DNA of 64,000 nt from Dehalococcoidia bacterium (GTDB lineage Bacteria; Chloroflexota; Dehalococcoidia; GIF9; AB-539-J10): positions 62,001 to 126,000 of the forward strand of contig JAUWYX010000001.1 of NCBI GenBank assembly GCA_030615625.1, given 5' to 3'. Positions 8,901 through 16,942 of the stretch are shown here, one piece after another (within the stretch, counting starts at the first letter, position 1; each line of letters begins with the position of its first letter). Both the position numbers and the translations under genes were made by a program. Below the pieces are notes generated by a model. It was not told the DNA's origin. It was given only the letters and a program-made list of their open reading frames with translations, and did no database searches.

Positions 8901-8959
8901 ACAAATAAGGGGATATAAGCAATCGTAGCAATTAAGGGAATTAAAACATTGGCATTCAT
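5915..8959 (-). CDS. Membrane-anchored GAF-GAF-GGDEF-HD-GYP c-di-GMP enzyme, 1014 aa
   Basis: The protein carries domains for both making and degrading the second messenger c-di-GMP. The first 220 residues are a multi-helix membrane sensor resembling the 7TM region of some histidine kinases. Two GAF-like domains follow (about 285-455 and 470-630). The cyclase domain has an intact signature RYGGDEFVVI (about residue 709). The C-terminal HD-GYP phosphodiesterase has HDIGKIGIPD (about 866) and HHHERWDGGGYP, so both catalytic sites look functional. It stands alone, with the broken four-helix-bundle gene downstream and a non-coding gap upstream. With the REC-HD-GYP gene at the window end and a type IV pilus locus nearby, a role in switching surface behaviour is a reasonable inference. 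Confidence 0.92.
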   Translation of the reverse strand: MNANVLIPLIATIAYIPLFVILLSTRPRQQRHKLFLLFLIPAVLWSFSTFLSMSDLLIHNKPLEVKIVLCIAILMLVQFHYFVRSFYQSERIKIPLAYLFLVATIVLAALGYIPRNVGITASGINVDYGPWLIAIGLLFLSTVGARDIYSLIQKYKLSPNPSERNQIVYLFAGIAIFTVFILSAIGPRGGEFPVSHIGNLMIACVLTYAVVTYRLLDIRVVFRQALIYVVLYGGSVGIVLLLFTLAHRFVGIELNFASLAVTIGLGIPAILFLVHKVHDLWQRKVEEAFIGARYSYRRQLSDFIARIHDVLTLEQLGSEFISLLAQSIDCRRACLLLPEAGNGDFSAQFIYPPVEDNPMGELKLRQDSPIVTWLEHESTILPERKLAIFPELQSIWQEEREEIQLAGVEMFVPLMNRGELVAVLAISARRDGKFYAVEDIDLLEFIATKVAASMEKEYSHEQLKEQDEETTLVNRLTAIITSSMSIQMIFEGFAQELKKVVDIDWATIALIDGNELYFLALSSTIGSTWQPEERIPLEGTATELACREKQAVYEPDLKRHHRFWTWESHLKQGICSIAYLPLSVTDRIIGSLILASRKPNAYNRRQIQLLEKVALQIAAPVENAQLYAQLEQRARIDVLTGLFNRRHFEEQLKEEVSRHSRYGDLFSIFMLDLDTFKTYNDAYGHPAGDILLSQIGKIIKGSVRNVDQAFRYGGDEFVVILPQTARGDAYVVAERVRGQIAEEMEKKAIAVTCSIGLANYPADGVVADELVAVADNALYYAKRTGGNRIYLSSKILPKPPDNGGITGIDTRSDSLSVIYALVSAVEAKDSYTSGHSKKVNTYAVALAGAIGLSPDEVSKVSTAALLHDIGKIGIPDKVLNKKGKLSGEDWEAIKAHPRLGANIVGTMPHLVPYVNSILHHHERWDGGGYPEGLKGEEIPIEARILAIVDSFEAMTSVRPYRPALSLEQVVKELRQGAGLQFDPKLVEVFIGIIEASLSERVKIGQDASSEQSDP

Positions 8960-9169
8960 AATATCACCCTCTATATATCACCCGCTATATCATAAGGCTA
9001 TTATTGATATAAATTTGGAAACTGTCAAGAAGGACTTTAGTAATCCCCCAAAAGTACTAGGTGTTCTCAGTCACGGTTCTCCCAGCATAAGGCGGGCTTG
9101 AAGGTTTGCCTTTGTCATTCTGGGCTGCTGGCGAAGAACCTGCGAAAGACTTGAAGCTATAAACGAAAG

Positions 9170-9192
9170 GGCGAGGTTAAAACCTCGCCTTC
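9170..9192 (-). terminator. Hairpin terminator after the GH3 gene
   Basis: A near-perfect hairpin, GGCGAGGTTTTAACCTCGCC on the minus strand, lies about 50 bases past the GH3 stop and is followed by CTTTCGTTT. The T-run is broken, so termination may be weak. The rest of the 8960-9240 gap holds a GTCATTCTGGGCTGCTGGCG repeat fragment and a CCCCCAAAAGTAC word also seen near 13034 and 18757. Confidence 0.5.
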
Positions 9193-9240
9193 CTTGTCTT
9201 GGTAAGGTGCCCTGCCTTTCTCTAAACTATGCTACTGTCA

Positions 9241-10905
9241 TCAAGCAGCCGCACGTTCGGCTTCAGTTACCGGCGCAGCCTCCACCACAACCTTGGGTGC
9301 TCCGAGTAAGGAAAGCATTTCATCCGAAGGGTTAATATGTGGTGGCTTCAGGTGACCTAAATCGGCGCCCTCAGCTTGCCGTTGAGTCATATAGCTGGAA
9401 AAGGCGCCTTGGGGGAGCAAAGTAACCTCTAGGGGCTTTAAGCCAAGCACAGTTTCCATATTGCCAATAAGGCTGTAGAAGTTGCACCGATATTTCCTAT
9501 CTAATTTCTTAAATTGCTCGCGTATCGCTGCTGCCATACCTTCCTCACTGGCAATATATTCATCTCTAGGCTCAAGATAGAGATGCAGCGCAGGTTTATT
9601 ATCAATTAGTTCCTTGCGTGCTACCCAATCCACATAGGCGATGCCAGTGTTTTCAACTGCCTCCTCGATTACCCTTCCTGTCAGCCGACCAAGACTAGCA
9701 ATATCAATAAGGTCATCAGCCCTGCTATAGAATACCATCTGCGGGATATCAATATTCAGTTTTTCATTTCGCAGCGAACTTATCCTGACCATATCGCCAG
9801 GTCTATATCGAGTCATAATACCGCCATGGAAATTGGTGATGACTATCTCGTAATTCTCGCCTGCCTTTACCTCGTCCAGCAAAATAGTCTTCGGCTGGTA
9901 GGAATGGTCAAGTTGCCATTTGAAGTATTCCCTCTCGGGAATGAACTCAAAGAAGTTGAGGTTGGGAATAAAAGTCATACCTTCGTAATCCCAGGTCTGA
10001 ACGGCATAAATACCGCCCTCAGTGCCACCATACAGCTCCAGAGGTTTCCTCCCCCACAGCTCTTCTACCCCTTTCCCGAAAATGGCACTGTCTATGCCAC
10101 CACCCACAACTACCTTAACTGACCATAGATCTTTAGGCAACATAGGACGATGAGCCAACTTGCTCTTGATTAATCCTTTAATGAAGCGAGCAGATGCTTT
10201 GGGATGAGATAGCAAAAAACGAGTATCTACACTTATGGCTCCTCGCTTAAACATTTCCCCGATATAAACCAAGATAGAGGGCAAGCCGCCAAAAGCATCA
10301 AGACCCTGACACAAAGCCTCCTTAAAGCCAGCTTCTATCTTCTTTTGAAATGTCATTTCCTCGGCATTGGAAGGCAGGGGGTCAAAGCCAAGAGCTTGTT
10401 GCATTAAGTATCCCACAACACCTGATCCATAATATCGAGATGCCATAGTGGACAGAGTTTTCAAATGTTCTTTCACGAGAAAATCACCTTGGGCATTACA
10501 GGAGGCAAGAAGCCCAACGCCACCAGCCGTCCTCACAAATTCATATAAGAACCTCTCGGATAAGGGCACCCATTTGAGGTTATATTCACCAGCCCTGCCT
10601 ACCGTATGCACCCACATGGCAGGCTTGGTCGGCAACACGTCTTCCCTTTTTCCCACAAGCTCAGGTAGGTAATCAGAGTAGGTGGTCAATGGCACCTGCT
10701 CCCGGAATTCTTCCACCGTCTCAGGCATGGCACCACGCATCACCCTCTTGCCAAGCTCGCTGTTCTTTAATAGCTCAATCTCCTCCAGAAGCAGTCTCTT
10801 CTGGATAGCCATAAACTCCTCCAGGCTGAGGCCAATAAAGCCGCAGCACATCTGCCACAGCTCTTCTTTTCTCCCCTGACGCAGTAGTTCAATCGGCCTT
10901 GTCAT
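9241..10905 (-). CDS. GH3-family acyl-adenylate-forming ligase, 554 aa
   Basis: GH3 proteins belong to the adenylate-forming superfamily and in plants join amino acids to carboxylic hormones. Here the adenylate signature is ELYGGTEGGIYAV, with a downstream MTRYRPGDMVRI that matches the family's hinge block. The N-terminal region (FREQVPLTTYSDY) is also characteristic. The size fits GH3 proteins (about 550-600 aa). Bacterial members have no settled substrate, so the acid and the acceptor are unknown here. The gene is monocistronic, flanked by non-coding DNA and a hairpin. The C-terminus ends in an Ala/Glu-rich tail. Confidence 0.85.
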   Translation of the reverse strand: MTRPIELLRQGRKEELWQMCCGFIGLSLEEFMAIQKRLLLEEIELLKNSELGKRVMRGAMPETVEEFREQVPLTTYSDYLPELVGKREDVLPTKPAMWVHTVGRAGEYNLKWVPLSERFLYEFVRTAGGVGLLASCNAQGDFLVKEHLKTLSTMASRYYGSGVVGYLMQQALGFDPLPSNAEEMTFQKKIEAGFKEALCQGLDAFGGLPSILVYIGEMFKRGAISVDTRFLLSHPKASARFIKGLIKSKLAHRPMLPKDLWSVKVVVGGGIDSAIFGKGVEELWGRKPLELYGGTEGGIYAVQTWDYEGMTFIPNLNFFEFIPEREYFKWQLDHSYQPKTILLDEVKAGENYEIVITNFHGGIMTRYRPGDMVRISSLRNEKLNIDIPQMVFYSRADDLIDIASLGRLTGRVIEEAVENTGIAYVDWVARKELIDNKPALHLYLEPRDEYIASEEGMAAAIREQFKKLDRKYRCNFYSLIGNMETVLGLKPLEVTLLPQGAFSSYMTQRQAEGADLGHLKPPHINPSDEMLSLLGAPKVVVEAAPVTEAERAAA

Positions 10906-11071
10906 AGCTATACCTCTTCACTTCATTCAGAATAACAACGCAGGAGCTTCATTATTCTGAAGATAGTATGACAGGGTTAGGAATAGCTTGGGAAGAGATT
11001 ATGTTCTAGAAGATAGTTCTATTTGAAGCTGTGGAGAATGTGATTGTGGAGGAAAATGCGAGGAAAGAAAG

Positions 11072-11398
11072 TCAGGAGCTTTTTACTTTTGACGAGCTAC
11101 CTAGACTTTGCAGTTTCTGAGCTAATTGCTCGAATTCGTTATCGCCAGGTTGCTTGCCTAGCTCCAACCCATAGCTGATAAAGAATTCCAGGAAATTGCG
11201 CAATAGCTCTTTCGTGCCTTCCTGAAACTGGTGAAATTCCTCTCGGGTTACGCTGCCTTGCTTTTTACTTTCTTCTTTTTCCTGCAACTGAGTCTCAATA
11301 AGGAAGTTGATAAACTCAGACCGCCCCATATCATCACGATTGTCATCTACCTTTTTCACCAGCTCAGCATCTACTATCAGCATCCTTTTTTCAGACAT
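11072..11398 (-). CDS. Small ribbon-helix-helix-like protein, 108 aa
   Basis: The first 45 residues (MLIVDAELVKKVDDNRDDMGRSEFINFLIETQL) resemble a ribbon-helix-helix DNA-binding fold, in which a beta strand is followed by two helices carrying the R-S-E-F-I-N-F-L pattern. The remainder is charged and probably helical (REEFHQFQEGTKELLRNFLEFF), and could mediate oligomerisation. A target is unknown. The gene lies between the GH3 gene and a winged-helix gene on the same strand but with gaps of more than 100 bases. I am confident that it codes, less so about the fold. Confidence 0.65.
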   Translation of the reverse strand: MSEKRMLIVDAELVKKVDDNRDDMGRSEFINFLIETQLQEKEESKKQGSVTREEFHQFQEGTKELLRNFLEFFISYGLELGKQPGDNEFEQLAQKLQSLGSSSKVKSS

Positions 11399-11503
11399 AT
11401 ACCGCTCCTATCATACGTAACACTCCTTAGATTTTTATGTTAAATAAGGGGTGACCTCACTCTACTTCCAGGCACCCCTCTATAACTCCGCAACATTACA
11501 GCC

Positions 11504-11779
11504 TCAAGCTCCATTGCCATTTCGGAACTCGAGTACTTCAATTATGCAGTTTATATTTTTGAGCAGTTCTCCCCCTTTGTCCGTTACCTGATAGGTAACT
11601 GCGGGATTTCCCACCTTCACTTTGTTAATGAACCCGTGGCTCAAGAGGAAACCAAGATACTTCTGTATCTGGGCATAGCTCATATTGGCGCTATACATAA
11701 TCTCTGTCTTGCCAGCGCCATTTTTCCCAACCCTGAGCATATCAGCTATTATCTCTATATTAGACCTTCGCCGATTCAT
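11504..11779 (-). CDS. Archaeal-type winged-helix regulator (HTH_45-like), 91 aa
   Basis: The compact domain IEIIADMLRVGKNGAGKTEIMYSANMSYAQIQKYLGFLLSHGFI, followed by a wing (YQVTDKGGELLKNI), matches the small winged-helix proteins common in Archaea and some Dehalococcoidia. It is a single domain without an effector module, so it probably acts as a dimeric repressor or chromatin-like regulator. It is divergent from the NarL-type regulator at 11995 across a 215-base gap that contains promoter-like boxes, so it may control that gene or itself. This last point is inference. Confidence 0.75.
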   Translation of the reverse strand: MNRRRSNIEIIADMLRVGKNGAGKTEIMYSANMSYAQIQKYLGFLLSHGFINKVKVGNPAVTYQVTDKGGELLKNINCIIEVLEFRNGNGA

Positions 11780-11888
11780 TATATCATCCCAATATATATT
11801 ACCTTTGGCCTATTACTATTATACTACCTCAATGGCACTTGTCAAGCCCCCAAATACTTGGCGGCGCGGGGTGATATAATATGGACTA

Positions 11889-11916
11889 TTGACACCAAAG
11901 GGGATTACATTATACG
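11889..11916 (+). promoter_or_regulatory. Sigma70-type promoter before the NarL-like gene
   Basis: TTGACA (11889-11894) and TATACG (11911-11916) are separated by 16 bases. They lie about 80 bases before the regulator's start codon, with an AGGAGG-like site (CACCAGGAGGTGG) close to the ATG. Confidence 0.6.
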
Positions 11917-11994
11917 ATAAATCACTGGAGCTAAATCCAAATAACCAGGAAGGTGTTTGAATTAAATATGTAAAGCTTCACCAGGAGGTGGCTG

Positions 11995-12699
11995 ATGAAT
12001 AAGATCAAAGTGATGGTAATTGATGAGCAAGCATTTTTCAGAGCCGGGGTGCGTCAGACGCTGTCTCAACAAGCTGACCTGGAGATATTAGAATGCGACC
12101 CAACTCAGAATGCACTCGAGCTAATTGAAGCTAATCTCCCTGATGTTGCTCTACTTGGCTCTGACCTGGCCAGCCTCAGCGGAATTGAGCTGGGTAGAAA
12201 AATTGCTCAATACTACCCAAATACTAAAGTAATAGTGCTAAGCCCTGACCCTAATGATGAAGAGCTTTTTGAAGTCATTAAAACTGCAGCCGTAGCCTGC
12301 TTGAGTAAGAGCGCCACTGCCGACGAGCTGGTTAGCACTATAAGACGAGCCCGCAAAGGTGAATACCCCATAAATGAAAGCCTGATGACCAGACCCAGGG
12401 TTGCCAGGCAGGTATTAAACCAGTTTCGAGGTATGGGGAGAACTATGGAAGGCATAGCCGCTCCTGTTACCAACAGGGAAACGCAGATTCTAACCTACAT
12501 TGCTGAGGGCAACTCAAATAAAGAAATCGCCCGTATCCTAGAAATCAGCGAACAAACAATTAAGAATCATGTCAGTGCCATCCTTCGTAAGCTAAATGCT
12601 AATGATAGAGCCCACGCTGTTGCTCTCGCCCTGCACAGCGGCTGGATTTCACCCGAAGCAAAACCACGGAGGGTATTAGAAGATTTTGATGAAATTTGA
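11995..12699 (+). CDS. NarL/LuxR-type response regulator with degenerate receiver, 234 aa
   Basis: The receiver domain fills residues 1-125 and the LuxR-type helix-turn-helix residues 165-230 (TNRETQILTYIAEGNSNKEIA, then EISEQTIKNHVSAILRKL). The acidic pocket (VIDEQ), the switch Ser (VLSPDPNDE) and the conserved Lys (CLSKSA) are present. However, the strand that normally carries the phospho-acceptor Asp reads PDVALLGSDLA, with Gly at the expected position. The regulator is therefore probably not phosphorylated in the usual way and may be constitutive or respond to a different signal. It sits upstream of the pilus locus and is an orphan without an adjacent kinase. A strong ribosome-binding site supports the start. 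Confidence 0.85.
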   Translation: MNKIKVMVIDEQAFFRAGVRQTLSQQADLEILECDPTQNALELIEANLPDVALLGSDLASLSGIELGRKIAQYYPNTKVIVLSPDPNDEELFEVIKTAAVACLSKSATADELVSTIRRARKGEYPINESLMTRPRVARQVLNQFRGMGRTMEGIAAPVTNRETQILTYIAEGNSNKEIARILEISEQTIKNHVSAILRKLNANDRAHAVALALHSGWISPEAKPRRVLEDFDEI

Positions 12700-13131
12700 A
12701 TGCCTCTTTATAGGCAATTATAGTGATTTGCAGAAACAGTGACACAAAAGTCATTGTGAGACACCTCCTTATAAAGGGATAAATCCCGAGCACCAAGTCC
12801 TAAGCAATATCAAAACCCAAAGCTCAAATGTCAAATCAAGCCCAAAACCCTAAGTAATGACAAAAACAAGTAGCTTTGACATTTGGATTTATCTGGAGCT
12901 TGGGATTTGGAATTTACCCAATGGGATTGCCACGCCCCGACAAGTCGGGGCGTGGCAATGACTGGTAAAACCAACAACTCCTGTAGGGGAGGGACTTGTT
13001 CCCTCCCAATCCACGAGAGCTCACAAGAGACTCCCCCAAAAGTCCTATTGACAAACTAATACGATATGCTAAATTGTATTTAGCTTGTGGAAGAGGGAGC
13101 TTATTATGCCCTAGTTAGCTCGGGTTAAGAC
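12700..13131. repeat. Non-coding gap with repeats before pilB
   Basis: No gene is seen. From about 12779 to 12921 there is a copy of the AAATG-rich repeat (CTCAAATGTCAAATCAAGCC ... GACATTTGGATTT), without an ORF inside. It is followed by GGGATTGCCACGCCCCGACA, which pairs with GGGGCGTGGCAATGAC as a long hairpin of the REP-like family. The word CCCCCAAAAGT occurs at about 13034, then the pilB promoter. Confidence 0.75.
13047..13074 (+). promoter_or_regulatory. Putative promoter of the pilus operon
   Basis: TTGACA (13047-13052) and TAAATT (13069-13074), 16 bases apart, lie about 60 bases before the pilB start. TATGCT overlaps as an alternative -10 box. Confidence 0.5.
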
Positions 13132-15501
13132 ATGGTTAACAATGTTGACTTCAGCCAATTGGCGAATTACACTTTACCCAAATTGGAGAAAGTGGATGGG
13201 AAGGTGCGTTATATGAAAATTGATTCGGAGCTGAAGGCCCAGATTAGAGGGTATCTGGAGCAGCAGGGGTATGAAGTAACCGAGAGAGCTAAGCTCCTCG
13301 GGAACTCAGGGATTGAGCATACCTTTGATATGCTGGCTCAAAGAGACGATGGTTTTACTAGATACAATATTGCTATCGGCATTGCTGCTGGTGGTGATAG
13401 GGATATAGAAGTGGGCACCATTTTCAGCTTTGCCAATAAAGCCTATGATTGCGGCATCCTTGACAGGATTCTTATTGCCATTCCTGAACTTAGTCAGGAG
13501 ACGAAACAGCTGGCTCGCAAGCAGCGAATAAAGGTTATTGCTGGAGAACAAATTGAGCAACTATTAACCCTGAAACCCGCGCAGCCAGTTAAGCCCGAGG
13601 AGCCGGTTAGGTTTGAGACAAAGGAGGACCTGGTCAAATCTTTAGCCAACCGGGGCTATGGAGTAAAAGAGAATGCCAAAATTAAAGGCCGGTCAGGAGT
13701 TGAATATACCTTTGATATACTGGCCCATGCTGAAAGCGGTCAGGTTGAGCACAAGCTGGCTATAGATTTCCTGAATGGGGAGAAAGAAGTAAACCTGGAA
13801 CAGGTAATGTTATTTGATACTAAGGCCTATGAGGCTGGCGTTGATGAGAAGATCATTGTGGTATCGGTGGAGCTTAGCCCCGAGGCACAGCAATTTGCCC
13901 AGCACCAGCAGATAAAAGTCCTTGGGTTGGGTCAAAAACTAGTTACTAAACCTGTGACTGAAGAGATAACTGTCCAGCCAAAAGGGAAGTCAACTAAATT
14001 AGATAAGCTGAAGAGCAAGCTACTGAGGCAGATGCCCCAGCCTGAGGCACTACAATTGATTCCTGAGGTGATGGCCAGAAGGTATAATGCCATACCCCTG
14101 ACTATATCTGGCAGGACACTGGAAGTGGCTATAGCAGACCCGACTGATATCTTTGCCCTGGAGGCTCTTTCATCCCAGAGCCGAATGAATGTTAAGCCTG
14201 TAGCTGCCACTGTCCAGGAAATCAGGGACGCTATTGACTTCAATTATAAAGCCTATGGCGAAATTGAAAAGCAGATTTCTCGTGTCTCTATCCCGGCTGA
14301 AGAAACTGACGAGAAGCTTGCCCTTAGTGCTGCTACTGATACCCCTCTGGTTCAGGCTCTCAATCTTATAATTGACGAGGCAGTCAAAGCCCGCGCATCT
14401 GACATTCATATTGAGCCAGAAGAAGATAGATTGCGAATACGCTACCGTATAGATGGCACTCTTCACGATACGATGTCTACACCTTTAAGTGTACACCGGG
14501 CACTCATTTCACGAATTAAAATCCTGGCTGAAATGAATATCGCTGACCATTTTCGTCCTCAAGATGGTCAATTCTCTACCGTGGCTAAAGGGCGAGAGAT
14601 AGATGTCAGAGTCGCTACCGCTCCCACTGTCTCAGGTGAGACAGCAACCCTGCGGCTTCTGGATAAGTCACTGGCTACTCTGGGGTTAGCAGAGCTTGGT
14701 CTGCTACCTGACAGCCTGGCAAAGTATGAAAGTATGCTCAAGGTTCCCTATGGTATGATTCTGATTAGCGGTCCTACCGGAGCTGGCAAAACTACTACTC
14801 TATATGCCTCAATCAATTCCCTTGATACTCACGGGAGAAACATCATTACTATTGAAGACCCTGCTGAGTACCGATTTAAGGATATTAACCAGATTCAGGT
14901 TAACCCCCAGGCTGGCATTACCTTTGCCAGCGGCTTGAGGTCCATACTTCGTCTTGACCCTGATGTAATACTGGTTGGTGAGATACGCGATGTCGAGACA
15001 GCTAACATAGCTACTCAGGCAGCCTTAACCGGGCACCTGATGCTGTCTTCTATCCACGCTAATGATGTTGCCGGTGTGCTCTCCCGTCTCCTTGACCTGA
15101 AGGTAGAGCCGTTCTTGATAGTCTCGGCAGTTATTGGTGTTGTCGCTCAGCGGATGGTGCGTCGCATCTGCTCTGATTGTAGCCGCCTTATTGAGGCCCC
15201 CCTGGTCGAACAGATGGCTTATGAAAAGGAAATGGGGGAGAAGCAGACCGAGTTCCTCTACGGTACCGGCTGTAAGTCCTGCGCCTATACCGGTTACCTG
15301 GGGCGGACGGGAATGTTTGAGATTCTACCTATGAGCGACACTATAGGAGTGATGGTCTGTAATCAAGCCAGCAGTAGTGCTGTCCGAGAGCGGGCCATTC
15401 AAGACGGTATGATATCTATGATGAACGATGGTATGCGTAAGGTAAAGGAAGGTATTACCACCCCCTCTGAGGTGCTGCGTAATGCCTACATTACAACTTA
15501 G
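13132..15501 (+). CDS. pilB: PilB/GspE-type pilus assembly ATPase with two N-terminal nuclease-fold-like domains, 789 aa
   Basis: This hexameric ATPase powers pilus extension. It has an MshEN/T2SSE_N domain (about 290-385, LIPEVMARRYNAIPL), Walker A GPTGAGKTTT (about 547), the Asp/Glu box DPDVILVGEIRD, the His box LMLSSIHAND and a C-terminal zinc tetracysteine CSDC...CKSC (about 680-710). Ahead of these lie two copies of a domain of about 110 residues (about 28-140 and 163-272) containing GNSGIEHTFDMLA and GRSGVEYTFDILA. This fold resembles restriction-endonuclease-like domains, but the distal catalytic E-x-K is not evident, so binding rather than cutting is likelier. The same pair occurs in the protein at 27758. 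Start choice is uncertain because the binding site is weak. PilC follows 17 bases later. Confidence 0.92.
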   Translation: MVNNVDFSQLANYTLPKLEKVDGKVRYMKIDSELKAQIRGYLEQQGYEVTERAKLLGNSGIEHTFDMLAQRDDGFTRYNIAIGIAAGGDRDIEVGTIFSFANKAYDCGILDRILIAIPELSQETKQLARKQRIKVIAGEQIEQLLTLKPAQPVKPEEPVRFETKEDLVKSLANRGYGVKENAKIKGRSGVEYTFDILAHAESGQVEHKLAIDFLNGEKEVNLEQVMLFDTKAYEAGVDEKIIVVSVELSPEAQQFAQHQQIKVLGLGQKLVTKPVTEEITVQPKGKSTKLDKLKSKLLRQMPQPEALQLIPEVMARRYNAIPLTISGRTLEVAIADPTDIFALEALSSQSRMNVKPVAATVQEIRDAIDFNYKAYGEIEKQISRVSIPAEETDEKLALSAATDTPLVQALNLIIDEAVKARASDIHIEPEEDRLRIRYRIDGTLHDTMSTPLSVHRALISRIKILAEMNIADHFRPQDGQFSTVAKGREIDVRVATAPTVSGETATLRLLDKSLATLGLAELGLLPDSLAKYESMLKVPYGMILISGPTGAGKTTTLYASINSLDTHGRNIITIEDPAEYRFKDINQIQVNPQAGITFASGLRSILRLDPDVILVGEIRDVETANIATQAALTGHLMLSSIHANDVAGVLSRLLDLKVEPFLIVSAVIGVVAQRMVRRICSDCSRLIEAPLVEQMAYEKEMGEKQTEFLYGTGCKSCAYTGYLGRTGMFEILPMSDTIGVMVCNQASSSAVRERAIQDGMISMMNDGMRKVKEGITTPSEVLRNAYITT

Positions 15502-15518
15502 CTGTTGGGAGGTTATAA

Positions 15519-16730
15519 ATGGATTTCGCTTATACAGCCTATACTGAAGATAAGAAATTAGTTCAGGGCAAGGTTTCGGCTATCAGTGAAGAGGCGGCAA
15601 CCGAGCTGCTGGGCTATGGCGGCTACCGGGTAGTCACCCTTAAGAAAGTCGTTCCATTATTTAATAAAGAAAAACTGCTAGCCAGCTTTTCTCGTATAAA
15701 GCCGCAAGAAGTAATCATGTTTTCCCGCCAGCTAGCGCTACTCTTGGAATCCGGCACCGATATCGTTACTTCTTTAGATTTGTTGCAAGACCAGATAACT
15801 AGTCAAACCCTGCGGAAAATAGTTGGTGGGGTAGCCTCGGATATTCGCGGTGGTAGTTCACTGTCAATGGCTCTGGACAAGCACCCTCAGGCTTTCTCTA
15901 CAATGTACTCCCAGGCAATAGCTGCCGGTGAGCAAGGCGGTAACCTGGAGGTGGTGCTGAGGCAAATGGCCGACTATATGGAGAGGGGAGCCGTCACCCA
16001 GAAGAGAATAAAAGGTGCCTTGACCTACCCCATTATCGTGGTTGTTGTCGCTATTGTCGTGGTACTGGTATTGGTCACCCTTGTTTTTCCCACCTTTGTC
16101 AGCTTTTATTCTCAACTCGGGGCTGAGATGCCTCTGCCTGCCAAAATTCTTATGGGCCTTACTAATTGGCTTAACCACTATGGGCTTTATCTTCTGCTCG
16201 TGTTTTTAATTGCTGCTGCCGCACTTTATGTCTATATCAGGACCCCGGCCGGGAGATACCGTTGGGATAAAATGATGCTTGGTTTGCCTGTAGTCGGGCG
16301 TATTGTCCACCTCAGTGAGCTTTCCCGTTGCTGCCGGACTATGTCATTGTTAATCAGAGTCGGTTTACCCCTACCGGAAGTCCTGGCCGTAACCATCCGC
16401 AGTATTACCAATAAGGCCATAAATCAGGGTTTGATCGAAGTTCAGCAGGCGTTAATCAGAGGCGAAGGCTTGTCCCAACCCATGGCTAAGAATGAGTTCT
16501 TCCTGTCCTTAATGACGCAAATGGTGAGAGTTGGCGAAGAAACCGGTAATCTCGAGAATACGCTAGGTACTGTAGCCGAAAGCTTTGAGGCCGAGGCTGA
16601 TGATAAGACCAACTCGGCTGTGGGGCTTATTCAGCCAGTGATAACGATAATTCTGGGTTTGGTGGTTGCTTTTGTTGTTTTAGCTATGTTTTCAGCCCTG
16701 TATTCTGTCTATAATCAGCTAAATATCTAG
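15519..16730 (+). CDS. pilC: PilC/GspF-type pilus inner-membrane platform protein, 403 aa
   Basis: PilC is the integral-membrane platform that couples the PilB/PilT ATPases to pilin insertion. The protein carries two GspF repeats: MFSRQLALLLESGTDIVTSL and later SRCCRTMSLLIRVGLPLPEV, each followed by hydrophobic segments (YPIIVVVVAIVVVLVLVTLVFP; LLLVFLIAAAALYVYI; ITIILGLVVAFVVLAMFSALY). Length and layout match the family. A GGGAGG site precedes the ATG, and the gene lies 17 bases after pilB, so the two are co-transcribed. Confidence 0.95.
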   Translation: MDFAYTAYTEDKKLVQGKVSAISEEAATELLGYGGYRVVTLKKVVPLFNKEKLLASFSRIKPQEVIMFSRQLALLLESGTDIVTSLDLLQDQITSQTLRKIVGGVASDIRGGSSLSMALDKHPQAFSTMYSQAIAAGEQGGNLEVVLRQMADYMERGAVTQKRIKGALTYPIIVVVVAIVVVLVLVTLVFPTFVSFYSQLGAEMPLPAKILMGLTNWLNHYGLYLLLVFLIAAAALYVYIRTPAGRYRWDKMMLGLPVVGRIVHLSELSRCCRTMSLLIRVGLPLPEVLAVTIRSITNKAINQGLIEVQQALIRGEGLSQPMAKNEFFLSLMTQMVRVGEETGNLENTLGTVAESFEAEADDKTNSAVGLIQPVITIILGLVVAFVVLAMFSALYSVYNQLNI

Positions 16731-16942
16731 GTGAGGGTTATCAAGGGGGCAATGACAAATGGCAAAGTTCAAAATCCAAAGGGAAAAAGGAGTAGTTTTG
16801 GCATTAAAACATTTCGATTTCAATTGTCATTTGGATTTTGGGATTTGGAATTTAGCCAATGGGATTGCCACGCACTTCCCGCCTGTCATTGCGAGACTGA
16901 CGAAGTCAGCCGAAGCAATCCCGGCGGGGTAAGGGGATTGGC
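16731..16942. repeat. Two interspersed repeats between pilC and the first pseudopilin
   Basis: From about 16750 to 16861 lies an ORF-less copy of the AAATG-rich repeat (GACAAATGGCAAAGTTCAAA ... TTTCAATTGTCATTTGGATT). From about 16862 to 16925 lies a CATTGCGAGACTGACGAAGT/CGAAGCAATCCC REP-like copy. The open frame reported here in the ORF track is just the repeat read through. Confidence 0.75.
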
